A stretch of DNA of 64,000 nt. It comes from DMER01 sp003451645 (lineage in GTDB: Bacteria; Pseudomonadota; Alphaproteobacteria; Micropepsales; Micropepsaceae). Position numbers and translations under genes: made by a program. The notes beneath the pieces were generated by a model. The model had not been told where the DNA came from, made no database searches, and worked only from the letters and a program-made list of their open reading frames with translations. The stretch's first letter is position 1; each line of letters starts with the position of its first letter. This document shows, piece after piece, positions 1 through 8,291 of this stretch. Where the stretch lies: contig DALYLR010000011.1 in the NCBI GenBank assembly GCA_031976175.1, positions 30,183 to 94,182 of the forward strand, written 5' to 3'.

Positions 1-806
1 CAAGCCGCCTTCAGCAGCGCGCTTTCCAGTCGCTTCATCGCCGCATCCTCGTCGATACGCTCGACTGCTGCGACCTCGCGCGCCAACCGCGCAAATGCTG
101 CTTCATAGAGCTGGCGCTCGCTGTAGGATTGCTCTGGTTGCCCGCTGGCACGGTGCAAATCGCGCACAACTTCGGCAATCGAGATCAGATCACCAGAAAA
201 GATCTTTTGCTCGTATTCTTGGGCCCGCCGGCTCCACATGGTGCGCTTGACGCGCGCGCGGCCTTTCAAAGTGGCAAGCGCGTTCTGAACGACGTCGGGC
301 GACGACAATCTGCGCATTCCAATCGTGCGCGCCTTGGAGACTGGCACCCGCAGGGTCATCTTGTCTTTCTCGAAATTGATCACAAACAATTCCAGCTTCA
401 TGCCCGCCACTTCGCTATCCTCAACCGCAACAATGCGGCCCACGCCGTGGGCTGGGTACACGACCCAATCCTGAGCGCGGAAGTCGCCTTTCTTCTTTGA
501 ATCAACTTTAAGTTCGATCTTGTCGTTCTTCACCGATTTGGAGGCAGGGGGCACTTTTTCTACCTTTTTATTGAGAGGGTTCAATGTGTTCACGACGTCG
601 CGCGCACGCGTCTGGGCAGGTGGGGGCGCTTGCCTCAATTTCGAACGAATACGGCCTGCGGCTTCACGCGCACTCTGCGTGGCGGCCTTGGTGGACCCAG
701 ACTTGCTCTTTGGTTTCGGAGCTATCGACGGAGCATGCTTCTTGGCGTTTAGGGCCCGTCTCGCACTCTTCCCGCCGGTAAGACTTGACTTCGTCCCCAC
801 GCGCAC
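1..806 (-). CDS. CarD/CdnL-family RNA polymerase-binding regulator, 3' end outside the window
   Basis: The conserved domain is read directly on the minus strand: GDFRAQDWVVYPAHGVGRI, followed by the helical part with MKLELFVINFEKDKMTLRVP and a C-terminal region rich in charged helices that runs off the window start. CarD proteins bind the RNA polymerase beta subunit and stabilise open promoter complexes, especially at rRNA promoters. The frame has no ATG: it opens after a TAG at 874-876, and the first usual start is GTG at 806, with a second GTG at 800. The roughly 100 residues before the domain are Lys/Arg/Ala/Pro-rich and look disordered, so translation could also begin further in. It is the last gene of the helicase - S4 - fdxA - carD row. 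Family is certain; the start is not. Confidence 0.85.
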   Translation of the reverse strand, partial: MRVGTKSSLTGGKSARRALNAKKHAPSIAPKPKSKSGSTKAATQSAREAAGRIRSKLRQAPPPAQTRARDVVNTLNPLNKKVEKVPPASKSVKNDKIELKVDSKKKGDFRAQDWVVYPAHGVGRIVAVEDSEVAGMKLELFVINFEKDKMTLRVPVSKARTIGMRRLSSPDVVQNALATLKGRARVKRTMWSRRAQEYEQKIFSGDLISIAEVVRDLHRASGQPEQSYSERQLYEAAFARLAREVAAVERIDEDAAMKRLESALLKAA

Positions 807-1051
807 TCGATTCTTTTGTGTTCGACGAACGCATGACAGCCGAGGCGCCGTCCATCCACCCGTCTTGATGAATAACTAGTGCTTTAAATGTAACACAACA
901 CGCCCACGTTGGAAAGGGTTAGTGCGGCATTAACGATTGTTTTTGCGGCGTTATATCCAGTCAAATCGCCGCGGATGGGCGAAATTATCCTCTTGCATTT
1001 TCTAAAAGGATCAAAATCGAGGCGGGCTTTGGCGCATCGAGGTCTCGCGAC

Positions 1052-1390
1052 TCAGTCCCCTTTTCCGGGCTTGGCGCTGAAATGGGCCTCGAACTTACCC
1101 GCGACCCCGTCAAAGTCCTTGGCATCAGGCGGCGGGTCACGCTTGATGGTGATATTGGGCCACGTGACCGCGAAGTCCTTGTTGAGCTTGAGCCATTTTT
1201 CAAGGCCTGGTTCCGTGTCGGCCTTAATGGCGTCCGCAGGGCATTCCGGTTCGCACACACCGCAATCGATGCACTCGTCCGGGTGGATAACGAGCATGTT
1301 TTCGCCCTCATAGAAGCAATCCACCGGGCATACTTCCACACAATCCATGTATTTGCAGCGTATGCACGCATCTGTGACCACATAGGTCAT
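1052..1390 (-). CDS. fdxA: 7Fe ferredoxin FdxA
   Basis: A 112-residue ferredoxin that carries electrons through one [3Fe-4S] and one [4Fe-4S] cluster. The cysteine pattern is visible: DACIRCKYMDCVEVCPVDC near the N terminus and CIDCGVCEPECP around residues 40-50. The C-terminal half lacks cysteines, as is usual for the long FdxA type. An AGGAGC ribosome-binding sequence lies just before the ATG. It sits between the S4 protein and carD, an arrangement common in alphaproteobacteria. The physiological electron partner cannot be read from the sequence. Confidence 0.93.
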   Translation of the reverse strand: MTYVVTDACIRCKYMDCVEVCPVDCFYEGENMLVIHPDECIDCGVCEPECPADAIKADTEPGLEKWLKLNKDFAVTWPNITIKRDPPPDAKDFDGVAGKFEAHFSAKPGKGD

Positions 1391-1480
1391 CGCTACTCAG
1401 CTCCTTATTCCTCAGCTCTCGCCACAGTTCCACGCCCTATCATTAGCGCTGCGCCGCAACAACCATGAACCTACTGCGGT

Positions 1481-1867
1481 TTATTCGTAACGGCCCGGCT
1501 CTGTGTGCTCGCGCAACCGCTCCATCGCGCGCCGCTCCTTCTTGACCGGCCGGCCTGTCCCAGGCGCACGCTGTGCATTACGGGGCTCGCCGGTAGCAGA
1601 CGTCTCCACCGGAGGCGTTATGTCCTCATAGAGCAAGCGCGCTTCGCTATAGGGGCCACGCCGCGTGCCGGCCCCGCTCACACGCATGAGGCGCGCGTGC
1701 CCGCCCTGCGCAAGTGTGAGCACATCGCCCGCCCTTAGTATTTGGGAGGGTTTCGCACACTTCTCCCCATTGATCCTGAGAGCGCCACTTTCAATCATCG
1801 CGGCGGCGAGGGTGCGACTTTTCACGATCCGTGCAAAGAAAAGCCACTGATCCGCCCGCTGCCCCAT
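1481..1867 (-). CDS. S4-domain RNA-binding protein, Hsp15/HslR-like
   Basis: A 128-residue protein with one S4 domain at residues 1-60 (RADQWLFFARIVKSRTLAA...GALRINGEK) and a basic, probably disordered tail. In E. coli, Hsp15 binds 50S subunits that still carry a nascent chain and helps recycle them; a similar role here is inferred from the family. The gene starts 9 bases after the stop of the upstream helicase gene, so the two are very probably cotranscribed, and an RNA-linked job for both is plausible. Confidence 0.85.
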   Translation of the reverse strand: MGQRADQWLFFARIVKSRTLAAAMIESGALRINGEKCAKPSQILRAGDVLTLAQGGHARLMRVSGAGTRRGPYSEARLLYEDITPPVETSATGEPRNAQRAPGTGRPVKKERRAMERLREHTEPGRYE

Positions 1868-1876
1868 GTCGTGCCT

Positions 1877-4800
1877 TCAGCTCTTGAATTTGAGCTGCGC
1901 CAGCACGGCGAAAGGAGAATCCGGATCGACGGGCCGGGAGCCCTTTGATCCCTTGGGCTTTTCGGTGGTGTAGACCTTGGGCTCTTCGCGCCGCCCCGAT
2001 TTGTCCGGGCGCGGTCCATCCGAGCGCGGACGATCGAACTTTGGCCGCGACGGCGTTTGGCTGTCAGCGGACCGCCCCTCAACTGCACGTACCTCCTTTT
2101 CACTGGAACGCGTGTGCTCCCGATCCGTTCGCGGCCGGTCCTGGCCATCGCGGCCCTTGCGGTCGTCCTGGCGCGGACCTTTGAAGCGGTCAGGCCGTGG
2201 CCCGCGCTCGGGCCGCGGCGTGGCTGCGTCTGCAGAAACTGTTGTCGCGCCACCCTCTTGACCCGGTTGTGTGGCGCCACGTCTGGGGCCTGTGCCATGA
2301 GGAGTGCCGCCCCGGCGGTGCCGCCCGCCATCACGCTGCTCCCCACGGCCGTTTTGGGTGCGCTCTGGGCCGCGCTTGTCCCGGTTGAAGACGCGGGCGC
2401 GCCAAGTGGTAACACTGCTCCCGTCCTCTTTTTGTGTGACCTGGTCGCGGAAGCCGAGACCGCGCAGAACCGCCGCGAGCTCCTCAGGGCCCGCACCCAG
2501 GATCGACATCATGTCCCCGGATTGTTCAAACGATTCCGGCGGTTTGCCGCTTTCGCCTTTGGCGCGGATCAAATCGGCGAGGCGCTCAAGCATATCGATA
2601 CGCACAGCGCGCTGCCCGCAAATCCGGTAGCCCGCCGCCTCCAGGAATGGCCCTGGCATCGTCTCGTCAACGGTCACGGAGGTCAGGCCCGCTTGCGGCG
2701 CCGGGGGGACGTCAGCCAAGCCCTGATGGACGGCCCACAACAGCGCCTTGAGTTTTGCGGCCTGCGGTTTGATCAAGGCGGGGACGAAGATTGTGTATTG
2801 CCCAAAGCGCACACCCAATTTTCGCAAGGGTCCGCGCGCATCCTGCGACAAGCCCTTCAGAAGCGCACCGGCCTTAGCGCGCGAGACGGCACCCAAATTC
2901 TCAATCAGCTGAAACGCGAGCCCACGCGCAGGGCCGCCGAGACCACGGGGTTCGGCCGGACGTCGTGCGGTCCCGGCACTTTGTGTGGGACTGCGTTCAG
3001 TTTGAGGCTCTTGGGCATTTTCAGACGCTCCGCCCAACTCCGCGCCAGTCTCCACCTCCGGGCTTTCAGCGGCATGCGTTGTCGCTTCCATATCGTCGGC
3101 GTTTAGGTCGCTTGTGGTGGCTTCGTCCTCCGCCTCTGCCTCTGCCTCAGCGTCCAGCTCGGAGTTAGTGGTTTCAGACGTTTCGCTCGCACTCCCAGGT
3201 ACCGCCTCACTGGCCCCGACAGGCGGCACATCCCCAACGACTGGCTCAGGCATGTCCACGCGGGGCTCGGCCCCAGATTGCGCATCGCGCTCCGGCGCCA
3301 GGGCTTGCTCCAAGGTCTTCTCCGCCAAAGATACATCCGGCGTAACTGGTTCTTGCAGTGCTTTCTGCAGAGCCATCAAGGGGGCCAAAACCTTGTCGAT
3401 GTGGCCATTGACCCACCCTTGCAGGCGGTACAAGGCGCGCTCCCGCATGGTGGTCGACAAAAGGTCATCCGCTAGCATTTCCACGCGGGGGCTTAAGGGT
3501 TCGGGCCCCTTTGCAAGGCGGCCGACAATGCCGCCATTCCACCAAAGCCGGCCATGCTCGGACAGCGAAATAGCGGCCTCCGGGGCGATCGACAGGCGGT
3601 GTGCGCGGTCCGCGATTTCGCTTGCAAGTCCCTTGATGGTCGCGGCCCGGATGGCCTTGCCATGCACACCAAGGGCACGGGGATCGGCAACAAAGGAAAA
3701 GCCCTGCAAGCGGCCGACATATTCGCCCTCGATCAGAACCTCGCCCTCTTCGTCAATATTGGCCGAGAACTCCTCATCCTCGCGCAGCCGCCGTATCNNN
3801 NNNNNNNNNNNNNNNACGTGCGCCGGTCGATAAAGCGCTGAGTCAGCTTCTCGTGCAGGGCATCGGATAGGCGGTCCTCGACGGCACGCGCGCGTTCGCG
3901 CCAATGCTCCGGGTCATTGAGCCAGCCCGACCTGTTCGAAACATAGGTCCAGGTACGCACATGAGCAATGCGGCTGGCGATCATGTCGATCTCGCCCTCA
4001 GGATTGTCGAGCCGCGCGATGTGGCCCTCCATCCAATCATCTGGAAGCACGCCCTCATGGCTCATGAGATGGAGGTAGATGTTGGTCAGCAACTGCGCGT
4101 GCTCATCGATCGTGACCTTACGGAAATCTGGGATCTGACAGACTTCCCACAATTGTTTGAGCGCAGCGCCGCCGGTGGCCGCGTCTTTGACCAGCGGCAG
4201 TTCGGTGACCAATTTCAACGCCGCCACATCATCGGCCGCGCGGGCCCGCGCAAGCCCGCGCATGGGCGGCAGAGCCTCCAGGCTTGCATTCAGGTGCGCC
4301 AGGCTCGTGAAGTCCAAATCGGGATTGCGCCATTGTGCGACCCGAACGGGGTCAAAGCGATGGTTCTCAATCGCCTCCACCACCTCACCATCAAATGGTA
4401 CCGCATCCCCCGTCACACCAAAGGTGCCGTCATTCATGTGGCGCCCGGCGCGTCCGGCGATCTGCGCCAGTTCTGCTGGCCGCAAGGGGCGGCGCACCGT
4501 ACCATCGAACTTCTCAGTCTCCGCAAAAGCCACATGGTCGATATCCATGTTGAGGCCCATGCCAATGGCGTCAGTGGCGACCATGAAGTCGACTTCGCCC
4601 GATTCATAGAGCTGAACCTGCGCGTTACGGGTGCGCGGCGACAAGGCGCCCAACACCACGGCCGCGCCACCGCGCTGCCGCCGGACGAGCTCGGCAATCG
4701 CATAGACGCTATTGGCAGAGAAGGCGACAATGGCCGTGCGGCGGGGCAGGCGGGTCAATTTCCGCGCGCCGGTATAGGCCAAATCGGAGAACCGGTGGCG

Positions 4801-5247
4801 GGACAGAAACTGAATGCCGGGAACCAGCTTGGCGATCAGGGGCCGCATGGTGTCCGAGCCCAGGAACAAGGTCTCCGAAAGCCCGCGGGCACGCAGCAAG
4901 CGGTCGGTGAAGATATGACCGCGGTCAGGATCGCCAGCGAGTTGTATTTCGTCAACCGCAACACACTCGACGCTGACGTCCAGTGGCATCGATTCGACCG
5001 TGGTGACCCAATAATTCGGGGTCTTGGGGACGATTTTCTCCTCGCCCGTGATCAGGGCGACCGCCTCGTCGCCCTTGATGCCCCGGATCCGGTCATAAAC
5101 CTCCCGCGCCAACAGGCGCAACGGCAGGCCGATCATGCCAGAGGAATACCCCATCATGCGCTCGATGGCGTAGTGGGTTTTCCCAGTGTTTGTCGGGCCA
5201 AGAACGGCGAGTACCCGGCCCGGAGTCGTGATGTGTGTCTGTCCCAT
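1877..5247 (-). CDS. SUV3-like DExH RNA/DNA helicase, interrupted by an assembly gap
   Basis: A large helicase of about 1,120 residues. The N-terminal part carries Walker A GPTNTGKT (residues 17-24), a DEIQ Walker B box (about 99-102), motif V (FMVATDAIGMGLNMD) and the motif VI arginine segment QIAGRAGRH, resembling the mitochondrial degradosome helicase SUV3. The C-terminal 400 or so residues include an acidic stretch, a folded region with LGVRFGQYTIFVPALIKP, and a Arg/Gly/Lys/Pro-rich disordered tail typical of the alphaproteobacterial family. The reading frame changes across the 18 N at 3798-3815: the upstream and downstream parts are in different frames. I treat this as a wrong gap length, not a real frameshift, because the sequence on both sides belongs to one conserved domain. 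Probable role: RNA unwinding or turnover. Confidence 0.88.
3798..3815. other. Assembly gap: 18 N
   Basis: A run of 18 undetermined bases inside the helicase gene. The 5' part of the gene reads ...RFIDRRT up to the gap and the 3' part resumes at IRRLRED, one frame away. The missing length must therefore be 1 modulo 3. From memory of homologues that read RRT-S-V-L-x-RRL here, 7 missing bases would restore the protein. Confidence 0.97.
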
Positions 5248-5407
5248 GCTGCCCTATCATCTCGGACAAACGGCGGTCCGTTGCAAGCCTGCATTTTGGT
5301 CATTGGTGGAGCGCGATCGCCTGGCGGGCGCAAGCGTTATCAGACCTTGACCGCCGCCCGTTTACAACACTTTAAGAAAGCAGTTCAAATGCGGAACATT
5401 GCTTGAC

Positions 5408-5463
5408 CGAATCGCTAACGGTTATGGCTTCTAGATTCGTTCACGCACGAGATATAGCGCTCC
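5408..5463 (+). repeat. Dispersed repeat, copy A (divergent)
   Basis: Begins CGAATCGCT and carries the 16-base core CGTTCACGCACGAGAT at 5438-5453, identical in all four copies. The stretch between is less conserved than in the other copies. Same orientation as copies B, C and D. Confidence 0.75.
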
Positions 5464-5708
5464 TTTGGCCGAAATTGTCTATGCCCTTAACGAAAGCGGC
5501 TTAGTGGCGCATGATCGATACACTCCGTCTACGGAGAAATGGGGCGCCCGGGAAACTGGCGCATCTCTGGGTGCGCGACCGAGGGCTGACGCTCTTGAGG
5601 AGGTGCGCACCCGGGCGCTAGTGCCGCCGTTTCGCAGGTGACAAATCCTTGACAGGGATATCAACACACCAGTCGCTCGAGCAAAACAAAATAAGAACAA
5701 ATATGGGG

Positions 5709-5800
5709 CGAATCGCTGATCGCTGCGTCTTCCCTCTCCGTTCACGCACGAGATGCGGTGGGTGAGGGCGCACCGTGGCACAAGGGTGTTAAGCGGGCGT
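5709..5800 (+). repeat. Dispersed repeat, copy B
   Basis: Begins CGAATCGCTGAT, core CGTTCACGCACGAGAT at 5739-5754, then a partly conserved right part (GTGGCACAAGGGTGTTA) that resembles the same position in copy C. Confidence 0.8.
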
Positions 5801-5890
5801 CAAGGGGCGTCGATCAGACCATCACAGGCTCGAAGGGCCCCACCGTCAGCTTCGCTGATACCACCGCCGCTCGCGGTAGAGGAAGGATGC

Positions 5891-5965
5891 TTTGCTCCAC
5901 CTCTTGCGGGGGAGCTGTCCTGCGTAGCTCGGTACGAGCGCAGCAGGACTGAGGGGGCTCATGGA
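5891..5965 (+). repeat. Palindromic intergenic element
   Basis: A strong hairpin at 5918-5948: TCCTGC pairs with GCAGGA and, inside it, GCTCG with CGAGC. It is flanked by GCTCCACCTCTTGCGGGG on the left and GAGGGGGCTC on the right. Many alphaproteobacterial genomes carry intergenic repeats of this design, with purine/pyrimidine-rich arms around a CTG/CAG-type hairpin; assignment to such a family is from general knowledge, not a search. Confidence 0.65.
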
Positions 5966-6079
5966 CAGACGGTCCGCACACGGAACAATCGAGCTTGCGG
6001 CTTCCGGGCATTAACACCTATTGACGAGTGTCTTAAGCAAACCTGAATCTGCTGGCTCGAACCTAGAACGCATCGCGCC

Positions 6080-6170
6080 CGAATCGCTGACCGTTTACCG
6101 CTCCCCAACCGTTCACGCACGAGATGATGTAACGGACGAGCGGCGCGGCACAAAGGCGATTACGGGCTTG
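6080..6170 (+). repeat. Dispersed repeat, copy C
   Basis: CGAATCGCTGACCGTTTACC, then core CGTTCACGCACGAGAT at 6110-6125 followed by GATGT, then CGGCGCGGCACAAAGG. This is the copy on the left of the AlbA_2-type gene and the closest match to copy D on its right. Confidence 0.8.
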
Positions 6171-6432
6171 AAGCCGGGGCAGTCGTTTGTTCGCATGCGG
6201 GCCATTGCGCTGGTGGCGCGCCTCGCTCTGCGCAAATTGAATGCTTCCGGAGACGCATTTACTCTAACATCCACATGTGTTTCGCTTAGAGTCGCTGGCT
6301 TGGAAGAGTGGAATGCAACCCAATTCTCCGCTACGAACCAAAGTCTGTCACATTAAGTAAGCTCAGAAGAAGTAGCCTGCGGGACTAATTTGGTTTGATT
6401 AGACATTTTGAAACGGATTACTCAGATCAAGC

Positions 6433-7965
6433 ATGAGCAGAAAAACGAGCAGCATATCTGGAGCTGAAATTGCCTTGATTAAAGCGATGCGGCGCCGCGG
6501 TATCGAGTTTTCTCGGATTCAGGCATATTTCTCTCGCCCAGATCGACTGGTGAGCCCCTTCAGGATTACTGAAATACGCGACGGTTCCCTCGGCGCTGAC
6601 GTTGAGGCGGCGAGTGACGAAGCACTCGACGAATTCATGTTCGCGTACGAAAGAGGACGATCGGGAATTGAGGCGGTTGTCGGCAACGCGTCAAAGGGGC
6701 CCGGCGAAGAGCACATTGAAGCGGTACGTGCGCTCTTTGAAAATCGAGATGGAAGTTGGTTTCTCGTGGGCGAAGAGACGGATGATCGAGAATGCAAAGA
6801 GAGCTTCAACGTTAGACACCCAAGTAAAGTGCTGCGCGCGATGGCCGCTCTCGCAAACAACAAGGGCGGTAGAATTTTGATTGGCCTACGAGACTCTGAC
6901 AAGCTTGTCGTTGGCATCAAACGCGATGAGTGGGACGCACTTGATCCGGCCGACATTTCTCAGCGTGTGACCAGCGCAATGCAGCCTGTTCCTGAATATT
7001 CACGCTTTCGCCTCGATCTTGGCGCTGTGTCTGTTGGTGTCCTTCAGGTCACTCGCAGTGCTGTGCGCCCTGTTATCGCGGTGAAGAATGACGGAGACGA
7101 CTTCAAGGAAGGCACCATATACTATCGCTATGTGGGCGAAAGCAAAGCGGCGAAGCCCGGAGAGGTCGAGCAAATCATTCGTGAACGCGAGCGCACTGCG
7201 GTTCAAGCCGCAGCAACAATGGTCGCGAAACGCGCAGCCGGCGAGATAGCCGTGCTCGATCTAGACTCCGGTATCGCGGAGGGGGCTTCAGGAAGCTTCG
7301 TCATTGATGAAGAATTGCTGAGCAAAGTGCAGTTCGTCCGTGAAGGCCAATTTGTTGAAAGGGATGGTGCGCCATCACTCAAGTTAGTCGGGGATGTCCG
7401 CCCTATAGGCGCAAAGGTTGTAGTTGAAGAACGTGAACGGGTTGTACGAGAAGCAATCTCCGATGCCGACGTAACCCGAAATTTCCTTCAGCAGGTTAAA
7501 GTCGCATTTCCTTATGAGTACATACGCCATTTGCTCCATACACAGCGCCGGTGGATTCCTGTTTTCTACTTCGCTCAACTGTCCGGGCTAACCATCCCCG
7601 CATTGGTAGAAAAACTGTCAGCTGAGCCGCCAGGATATCCAATCAGTCGCTCAACGCTTATTGAACGCCTTCGAGGCGAACGAAGCGCATTCCAATCTCC
7701 TTCAGCGCACGGCCTAGCAATCGCTCAGAAGATCGAAGCCAATCAAATGCCAAAGCTCTCCACGAGATCTGACGTCTTGTCAGCTGCCCGCGCCGTCTCG
7801 AGCATCCGCTCTGCCGACTTTGCTAAAGTGTCTGACTTGCTGATGCAATGCCTGTTGAAATCTCAGGGCGCAGATGACCGGTCGAAAGCGGATCGAAGCA
7901 TTATTGATCGAGCTGTTTGCCGGCTAGACGAAATCGCTTTCGCCCCCAAAACGGACGTTTCCTGA
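6433..7965 (+). CDS. HTH plus AlbA_2 (Schlafen-like) domain protein
   Basis: A 510-residue protein. Residues 6-55 form a helix-turn-helix-like segment (SISGAEIALIKAM...FSRPDRLVSPFRITEIRDG). Residues 115-250 match the AlbA_2/Schlafen-type putative DNA- or nucleotide-binding domain: ECKESF at 120-125, ANNKGGRILIGL at 141-152, and TIYYRYVGESK further on. The C-terminal 250 residues are unassigned. Such proteins are annotated as putative regulators, and some relatives sit in defence islands; no function is proven. The gene stands alone, is visibly richer in A+T than its neighbours, and lies between direct copies C and D of a dispersed repeat, all of which suggests acquisition by transfer. The ATG is preceded by no strong ribosome-binding sequence. 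Confidence 0.75.
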   Translation: MSRKTSSISGAEIALIKAMRRRGIEFSRIQAYFSRPDRLVSPFRITEIRDGSLGADVEAASDEALDEFMFAYERGRSGIEAVVGNASKGPGEEHIEAVRALFENRDGSWFLVGEETDDRECKESFNVRHPSKVLRAMAALANNKGGRILIGLRDSDKLVVGIKRDEWDALDPADISQRVTSAMQPVPEYSRFRLDLGAVSVGVLQVTRSAVRPVIAVKNDGDDFKEGTIYYRYVGESKAAKPGEVEQIIRERERTAVQAAATMVAKRAAGEIAVLDLDSGIAEGASGSFVIDEELLSKVQFVREGQFVERDGAPSLKLVGDVRPIGAKVVVEERERVVREAISDADVTRNFLQQVKVAFPYEYIRHLLHTQRRWIPVFYFAQLSGLTIPALVEKLSAEPPGYPISRSTLIERLRGERSAFQSPSAHGLAIAQKIEANQMPKLSTRSDVLSAARAVSSIRSADFAKVSDLLMQCLLKSQGADDRSKADRSIIDRAVCRLDEIAFAPKTDVS

Positions 7966-8099
7966 AGGCGGACTAGCGCCACCTTTGGGTTGGCATGTTG
8001 GGTCCAAAGTATTGAACGAACGGAAGGTGGAGGTTTCAACTTCAACCCAAGCCACTTTCAAACATTAACCCCCACTAACGTATTCCTTACCCAATCCTG

Positions 8100-8185
8100 A
8101 AACCGCCGGCCGTTTACCGCCCCCCCTCCGTTCACGCACGAGATGATGTGGCAGCGCAGGCCTAGGACACAATTGGTTTAAGGTC
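8100..8185 (+). repeat. Dispersed repeat, copy D
   Basis: CCGCCGGCCGTTTACC, then core CGTTCACGCACGAGAT at 8129-8144 followed by GATGTGGCAG and a degraded right part containing GGACACAATTGGTTTAAGG. Lies between the AlbA_2-type gene and the methylmalonyl-CoA mutase gene; nothing else is evident in 7966-8291. Confidence 0.8.
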
Positions 8186-8291
8186 CTCCTCTGAGTTTTC
8201 AGACAGCGTGCCATCTCATGCCATCTTGCCAGACGGGCTGAATTGGACGGAAAACAATCGCTCAGACCCGATGTCGGCAAAGGAGCACACC

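Larger units (their letters stand above)
5248..6432. other. Repeat-rich region without a convincing gene
   Basis: About 1.2 kb between the helicase and the AlbA_2-type gene. It holds three copies of the dispersed repeat described separately and one hairpin element. Frames on both strands are short, have no recognisable domain and run through the repeats, so I call no gene here. The base composition is less regular than in the flanking genes. Confidence 0.75.

Noticed and set aside
3904..5406. Open frame of 500 codons on the plus strand
   Set aside because: It is antisense to the helicase's conserved ATPase domain; its own product is low-complexity with no family pattern.
5479..5781. Possible 100-residue minus-strand protein
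   Set aside because: Mostly made of repeat copy B and its flank; no domain.
6021..6356. Possible 111-residue protein before the AlbA_2 gene
   Set aside because: It runs through repeat copy C, has no ribosome-binding sequence and no family resemblance.
5408..8185. CRISPR array from recurring 16-base core
   Set aside because: Spacing of about 300, 370 and 2,020 bases is irregular and far too long; no cas genes.
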